Assembly: GCA_024401945.1 (NCBI GenBank)
Contig: JAKSKC010000024.1
Span: 1 to 16,071, forward strand
Length of the DNA stretch: 16,071 nt
From: Bacteroidales bacterium
Lineage (GTDB): Bacteria > Bacteroidota > Bacteroidia > Bacteroidales > UBA932
Direction of reading: 5' to 3'
Shown here: positions 12,214 through 16,071 of the stretch, piece after piece
How positions within the stretch are numbered: position 1 is the first letter of the stretch
Layout: the number at the start of each line of letters is the position of its first letter
Translations under genes and position numbers: made by a program
Notes under the pieces: model-generated
The model's database searches: none
Told to the model about the DNA's origin: nothing
Seen by the model: the letters and a program-made list of their open reading frames with translations, nothing else

Positions 12214-15200
12214 GTGAAAACTTATACATCTGACAGTAAACTGTTAATCAAAATATTATCGGCTGTTGGGTTATGGGGTATGATCTCCATAACCCAAAGC
12301 TGTCCGTGTCAGGCACAGACCATATACCAGTTCAAGACCGACAGCGCCACCGTGTGTTTCTTCAACAAGTCCCAGTCACAGTACGTACCGCATCTGATGC
12401 GCCGTTACCAGCTGGGACGTGCCCTTCACAGGAACATATGGGGCGAACTTCCTTCACAGGCACCTTTCATGATGCTCACGGACTGGGAGGATGACGGAAA
12501 CGCCGGTGTCACTGCCATACCCCATACCATGATCCAGATAGGTCTTGCACCTATGAACATGGCTTATTTCGTATCTCCTACCGATGAACGCTACTCGCAT
12601 CTTTTCAAGCACGAGTACACGCACGTCGTAATGACGGACAAGGCCAATTCAGTGGATATGGGATGGCGTAAATTCACCGGTAACAAGGTCGTGCCGGACA
12701 GCAACTATCCCCTGAGCTCGCTCTGGGGGTACCTTGCCGCCCCGCGCTGGTATGCCCCGCGCTGGTACCAGGAAGGTATCGCATGTTTCCTCGAGACCTG
12801 GATGTCAGGCGGATACGGACGTGCCCTGGGAGGCTATGACGAAACCTATTTCAGAACGCAGGTCCTTGAGGGGAACAGCCTGTTCTCGGTTGTGGGCCTG
12901 GAAACTGAAGGAAGCACTTCGGATTTCCAGCAGGGTGCCACCGCATACCTTTATGGCACAAGGTTCGTGAACTACCTTGTCTACAACTATGGAATGGACA
13001 AGCTCGTGGACTTCTACAACCGTACCGACGGGTCGAAGACCTATTTCGCAAAACAGTTCAGCGAGGTGTACGGCAAGAAACTGCGCGAGTCCTGGAATGA
13101 CTGGCAGGAATTCGAGAAGGAGCACCAGACTCAGAATCTTGAAAAGATTGCCGAATACCCTCTTACCGAAACCGCTCCTGTCACGGATGAATGCCTGGGT
13201 TCGATGTCTCCTATGATCGTGGATGACAGCGCGCGGGTCGCTTTCGCGGCGGTCAACCATCCGGGGGATTTCCCGAAAGTCATGCGTATACGTATGGACG
13301 CTGACGGGAAGGCGGTCGGAATGGACAAGCTCGGATATATCGATGGTACGCAGCTGTACCAGAATGCATATCTGGCCTATGACCGCAACGGACAGCGTCT
13401 GATCTGGACCGACAGGAACGGCAAGATGAGAGGCCTTGTGGTTTACGCCCTCAAGGCAGGGAGAGTGGTGAAGCGTTTGAAGTACCAGAGAATGTACAGC
13501 ATCTGCTACGACAACGTCCACGACTGTATGTACGGACTTATGAGCAATCAGGGAATATGCAGTCTCATCAAGTATGACTCCACCCTGGAGAACAGGGAAG
13601 TCCTGTATTCGTTCCCGTTCGGAGTGAGTGTCGGTGACCTTGACGTCTCCCACGACGGAAAGAGCATCGTGGCGTCGCTGCTCGGCACATCAGGCCAGCA
13701 TTCGCTCATAATGTTCGATACCGAGGAACTTGAGAACGCATCCCTTGGCTACAGGACCATATATACGATGGACGATTCCAACGTCAGCCAGTTCCGCTTC
13801 AGCGGGGATGACAGCAAGCTCGTAGGTTTCAGTTACTACACCGGTGTCCCCAACGTATGGTCACTCGACCTGGCGACGGGCAAGATGGACCTGCTTACCA
13901 ACGTGAGCACGGGAATGTTCGCACCGTATATGAACGCCGAGGGTCGTATCTATGCGCTTGAGTTCTCATCCGAGGGAATGACCCCCGTCACGTTCGACTA
14001 CGAGCCCCTTTACGACGCGAACAGCGTCGAGTTCCTGGGCCAGAAGGCATATGAGCGGAACCCGGAACTTCCTGAACTGGGCAGGCTCGGCTACGAATTA
14101 CCGAAGATATCCTTCGGGGAGGTATATGATTCCATCAAGGTTTACAAGCCTCTGAAGGAAATCCGTTTCCAGGGGGCATATCCGGACATAGCGGGATTCA
14201 CCGACAGGAAATCCTGGAACAACATGACACCTGTACTCGGATATCATTTCGCCTTCTATGACCCGCTTTCGCTGTGTTCCGCGAACATATTCGTCGGTGC
14301 ATCACCGTGGAGCAACAACGACTGGAAGAACCGTTTCCACGTAAGCGCGCAGCTGAAATACTGGCAATGGACCCTCAAGGCATCCTGGAATGATGCCAGT
14401 TTCTATGACCTTTTCGGCCCTCTGCGCCGCTCAAGAAAGGGTTATCAGGTCTCGCTTGCCTATGATTCGAAGCATTCCTTCCAGGCGCCTTTCACCTGGA
14501 ACTGGGGAGCCTGCATAGCCCACTACGGAGATATGGATGCGCTGCCTCTCTACCAGGACGTTGAAGTCGAGGAGGGCATAACGTCGTTCCAGACCCTCAA
14601 CGCCTACATCAGCGGAGGCAAGGTGCGCGGCACCATAGGCGCCGTGGCCGGAGAGCAGGGCTACAGGTTCGGGGCGAGCGGATACACCTATCTGGCCGGA
14701 GGAAAGCTCTTCCCGGCCATAGACCTTACCTGGGAACAGGGATTCCTTCTTCCGGTCGGTCTGCACAATTCGTTCTGGCTCAAGGGAACAGTTGGTCAGT
14801 CGTTCGGAGATGCATCAACGACCCTCGGCAATTCGTATTTCGGAGGATTCCGCAACAACTACATCGACAACGGAGCCGTCAACCGCTACAGGACCATCAG
14901 CGCGATGCCCGGGGCGAGAATCGACCAGATCAAGGCTCACAGCTATGCGAAATTTACGGGTGAAATCAATTTCTCACCTATAAGGTTCAATAATTTCGGT
15001 GCCCTCCAGTGCTATCCTAACTACATACAGTTCACTGCATTCGCAAATGACCTGATGGCCGATTACTGGGGACCTGAAATGAACAACAGGGCCAATTATA
15101 TCAGCGCCGGTCTTCAGATGAACGTACAGCTTGTGCTCTTTGCCCATATGAGCACGACACTTTCTGTGGGATACGCCAGGATATGGGGCAACGGATTGAA

Positions 15201-15237
15201 CAACGGAGAGTTTATGATATCCCTTAAATTGTTGTAG
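12214..15237 (+). CDS. Outer-membrane HExxH metallopeptidase with TolB-like propeller and C-terminal barrel
   Basis: This 1007-residue protein starts at GTG 12214; the signal peptide runs to about residue 35 (CPCQA-Q). Residues 50-300 form a gluzincin-like (peptidase MA) domain with zinc motif KHEYTH (H133, E134, H137) and downstream WYQEGIACFLETW, whose E187 is the expected third ligand. About 310-620 shows repeated blade-like segments typical of TolB/WD-type propellers (DVSHDGKSIVASLLGTSGQH, FRFSGDDSKLVGFSYYTGVP). About 650-1007 is rich in alternating hydrophobic/aromatic strands (FHVSAQLKYWQWTLKASWND, MSTTLSVGYARIWGNGLNNG), ending in SLKLL, like a BamA/surface-antigen-type outer-membrane barrel. 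I infer a barrel-anchored protease that faces either the periplasm or the surface. It is second in an operon with the nonapeptide-repeat protein. All zinc residues are present, so activity is plausible; the substrate is unknown. Confidence 0.82.
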   Translation: MKTYTSDSKLLIKILSAVGLWGMISITQSCPCQAQTIYQFKTDSATVCFFNKSQSQYVPHLMRRYQLGRALHRNIWGELPSQAPFMMLTDWEDDGNAGVTAIPHTMIQIGLAPMNMAYFVSPTDERYSHLFKHEYTHVVMTDKANSVDMGWRKFTGNKVVPDSNYPLSSLWGYLAAPRWYAPRWYQEGIACFLETWMSGGYGRALGGYDETYFRTQVLEGNSLFSVVGLETEGSTSDFQQGATAYLYGTRFVNYLVYNYGMDKLVDFYNRTDGSKTYFAKQFSEVYGKKLRESWNDWQEFEKEHQTQNLEKIAEYPLTETAPVTDECLGSMSPMIVDDSARVAFAAVNHPGDFPKVMRIRMDADGKAVGMDKLGYIDGTQLYQNAYLAYDRNGQRLIWTDRNGKMRGLVVYALKAGRVVKRLKYQRMYSICYDNVHDCMYGLMSNQGICSLIKYDSTLENREVLYSFPFGVSVGDLDVSHDGKSIVASLLGTSGQHSLIMFDTEELENASLGYRTIYTMDDSNVSQFRFSGDDSKLVGFSYYTGVPNVWSLDLATGKMDLLTNVSTGMFAPYMNAEGRIYALEFSSEGMTPVTFDYEPLYDANSVEFLGQKAYERNPELPELGRLGYELPKISFGEVYDSIKVYKPLKEIRFQGAYPDIAGFTDRKSWNNMTPVLGYHFAFYDPLSLCSANIFVGASPWSNNDWKNRFHVSAQLKYWQWTLKASWNDASFYDLFGPLRRSRKGYQVSLAYDSKHSFQAPFTWNWGACIAHYGDMDALPLYQDVEVEEGITSFQTLNAYISGGKVRGTIGAVAGEQGYRFGASGYTYLAGGKLFPAIDLTWEQGFLLPVGLHNSFWLKGTVGQSFGDASTTLGNSYFGGFRNNYIDNGAVNRYRTISAMPGARIDQIKAHSYAKFTGEINFSPIRFNNFGALQCYPNYIQFTAFANDLMADYWGPEMNNRANYISAGLQMNVQLVLFAHMSTTLSVGYARIWGNGLNNGEFMISLKLL
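12739..12768 (+). repeat. Tandem 15-base duplication inside the peptidase domain
   Basis: Two adjacent 15-base copies (12739-12753 and 12754-12768, differing only in the last base, T/C) encode APRWY twice, directly before the Glu187 zinc-ligand helix. The frame is kept. Confidence 0.8.
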
Positions 15238-15262
15238 ATAAGCGGGGGATGAACTATATTTG
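15232..15262 (+). promoter_or_regulatory. Promoter of the phosphoesterase gene
   Basis: TTG (15232-15234, inside the preceding stop region), 20 bases, then TATATTTG (15255-15262), an exact TAnnTTTG match that ends 26 bases before the ATG at 15289. It gives the phosphoesterase a promoter independent of the upstream operon. Confidence 0.65.
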
Positions 15263-15286
15263 CTTTCCAAAGCGAATACATCCCCC
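15244..15286 (+). repeat. Inverted repeat enclosing the promoter core
   Basis: GGGGGATG (15244-15251) and CATCCCCC (15279-15286) are perfect 8-base inverted arms around a 27-base loop that contains the TATATTTG element and an inner GCTTT-CC-AAAGC hairpin (15262-15273). It lies 6 bases after the metallopeptidase stop and ends 2 bases before the next ATG. A TTTTTT run follows only at 15298-15303, so it is a poor classical terminator. Confidence 0.5.
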
Positions 15287-15288
15287 TG

Positions 15289-16071
15289 ATGAAGAGATTT
15301 TTTATTTCCACGATTGCGATCCTGGTCTGCACCGCAGTATGCTGTGCGCAGACTTCGCGTATTTTCTGTATCTCAACCGGCCCGGGCGAGGACGCCTCGA
15401 CACAGGCCGGCGTGAGCTGGTCCACCGACACCACGGTGACATCCACAAGCCTTGTGCTGGCCCTTGAGGCGGATGCCTCGTGGACTGATGCCGTGCGCTG
15501 CATCCCGCAGCAGAAGGAACTGTGCACCGTGTTCGACGGAGTCTGGTCCGATGATGCCGAAGGCAAGGAGACCTATGAACACGCTGTCTCCGTCAAGTGC
15601 GGGATAATGCTGGACAACCTGCGCAGGAACTCCGATTACAAATACTACATCGAGACTGATGACGGCGAAAGGAGTTCCGTGCATCATTTCAGGACCGCAG
15701 GTGCGTCAGAGTGGTCAGCCTGCATCATCTCCGACTTCGACAGTTACCCTCCTCTTCCGGGCCGTCTGCAATCGGCTATGGCTATGATTGACACGGTCGC
15801 ACGGAAGGATCCGTCCCTGGACTGGATATTCTCTCCGGGGGACGTCGTGGCCTGGGGAGGCAGCTGGTCCTTCTGGAAACGGCTTTTCGAAGAGAAGAAT
15901 TTCGAGCGGTACATGTGGGGAAGGGTGAACGGCAACCACGACAACTGGACCAAGGAATCCCAGGTGACCCACGATTTCGACATTCCAAACGACTATTTCC
16001 TTGGAACCTCATATTTTCCGCGCAACTCCTATGAAGGGGAACTGGGCGTATGCTATCATTTCAGGTACGGG
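15289..16071 (+). CDS. Secreted calcineurin-like phosphoesterase, 3' end beyond the window
   Basis: From ATG 15289 the frame is open for 261 codons to the window edge. It begins with a signal peptide (MKRFFISTIAILVCTAVCCA, then Q). Residues ~22-136 look like the beta-sandwich N-terminal domain of purple-acid-phosphatase-type enzymes (AGVSWSTDTTVTSTSLVLAL ... LRRNSDYKYYIETDDGE...HHFRTAG). The metallophosphoesterase core follows with metal motifs SDFD (D149, D151), SPGDVVAWGG (D185) and GNHDN (N216, H217, D218). The first motif has Asp where many relatives have His, which is tolerated in this superfamily. The final His motifs lie outside the window. It probably hydrolyses phosphate mono- or diesters in the periplasm; the substrate is unknown. 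It has its own promoter. Confidence 0.88.
   Translation, partial: MKRFFISTIAILVCTAVCCAQTSRIFCISTGPGEDASTQAGVSWSTDTTVTSTSLVLALEADASWTDAVRCIPQQKELCTVFDGVWSDDAEGKETYEHAVSVKCGIMLDNLRRNSDYKYYIETDDGERSSVHHFRTAGASEWSACIISDFDSYPPLPGRLQSAMAMIDTVARKDPSLDWIFSPGDVVAWGGSWSFWKRLFEEKNFERYMWGRVNGNHDNWTKESQVTHDFDIPNDYFLGTSYFPRNSYEGELGVCYHFRYG

Noticed and set aside
12805..13653. Minus-strand 282-codon open frame
   Set aside because: Antisense to the metallopeptidase gene; Val/His-rich shadow composition and no promoter.
1..16071. Mobile element, prophage, CRISPR array, tRNA or rRNA
   Set aside because: No transposase, integrase, regularly spaced repeats, attachment-like repeats or RNA gene signatures were seen on either strand.

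Overview
The window reads as a chromosomal segment of a Bacteroidota bacterium, most likely order Bacteroidales. Three things support this. Most intergenic spaces carry the phylum-specific promoter pattern (TTG, about 18-20 bases, then TAnnTTTG). Shine-Dalgarno sites are poor or absent. The protein set (TPR exporter-type protein, lipoprotein GDPD, membrane-anchored AraC regulator, TolB/barrel metallopeptidase) is typical of gut Bacteroidales. I see no tRNA, rRNA, CRISPR, IS element or phage gene. Genes are very tightly packed, and the convergent neighbours overlap or nearly touch.

Left part (1-4207): a secreted TPR-repeat protein (minus strand, running off the left edge) and a degenerate M28-type peptidase homologue (plus) diverge from one palindromic promoter. 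The M28 gene converges on and overlaps a lipoprotein glycerophosphodiester phosphodiesterase. That gene in turn diverges from pgi (glucose-6-phosphate isomerase).

Central part (4164-8939, minus strand): six reading frames overlap or abut, in the order fakA N-terminal part, fakA C-terminal part, DegV/FakB-type fatty-acid-binding protein, YghO-like GNAT acyltransferase, plsX, acyl carrier protein. Together they describe a route fatty acid -> acyl-phosphate (FakA/FakB) -> acyl-ACP (PlsX + ACP), with an unassigned acyltransferase that could use the product. The fakA gene is broken: the two parts lie in different frames and the expected central segment with the paired histidines is absent from the sequence. 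This is the most interesting object in the window. It is either decay of the kinase, a naturally split and shortened kinase, or an assembly error.

Right part (9014-16071): a PrsW-like intramembrane protease gene diverges from the fak operon and converges on a seven-helix membrane-anchored AraC-type regulator. The regulator diverges from a two-gene operon: an unrecognised exported protein with nine consecutive nine-residue repeats, then a 1007-residue protein combining an HExxH peptidase domain, a TolB-like propeller and a C-terminal beta-barrel-like region. A helically phased CAAAT array lies between regulator and operon and is a candidate operator. The window ends inside a secreted calcineurin-like phosphoesterase with its own promoter.
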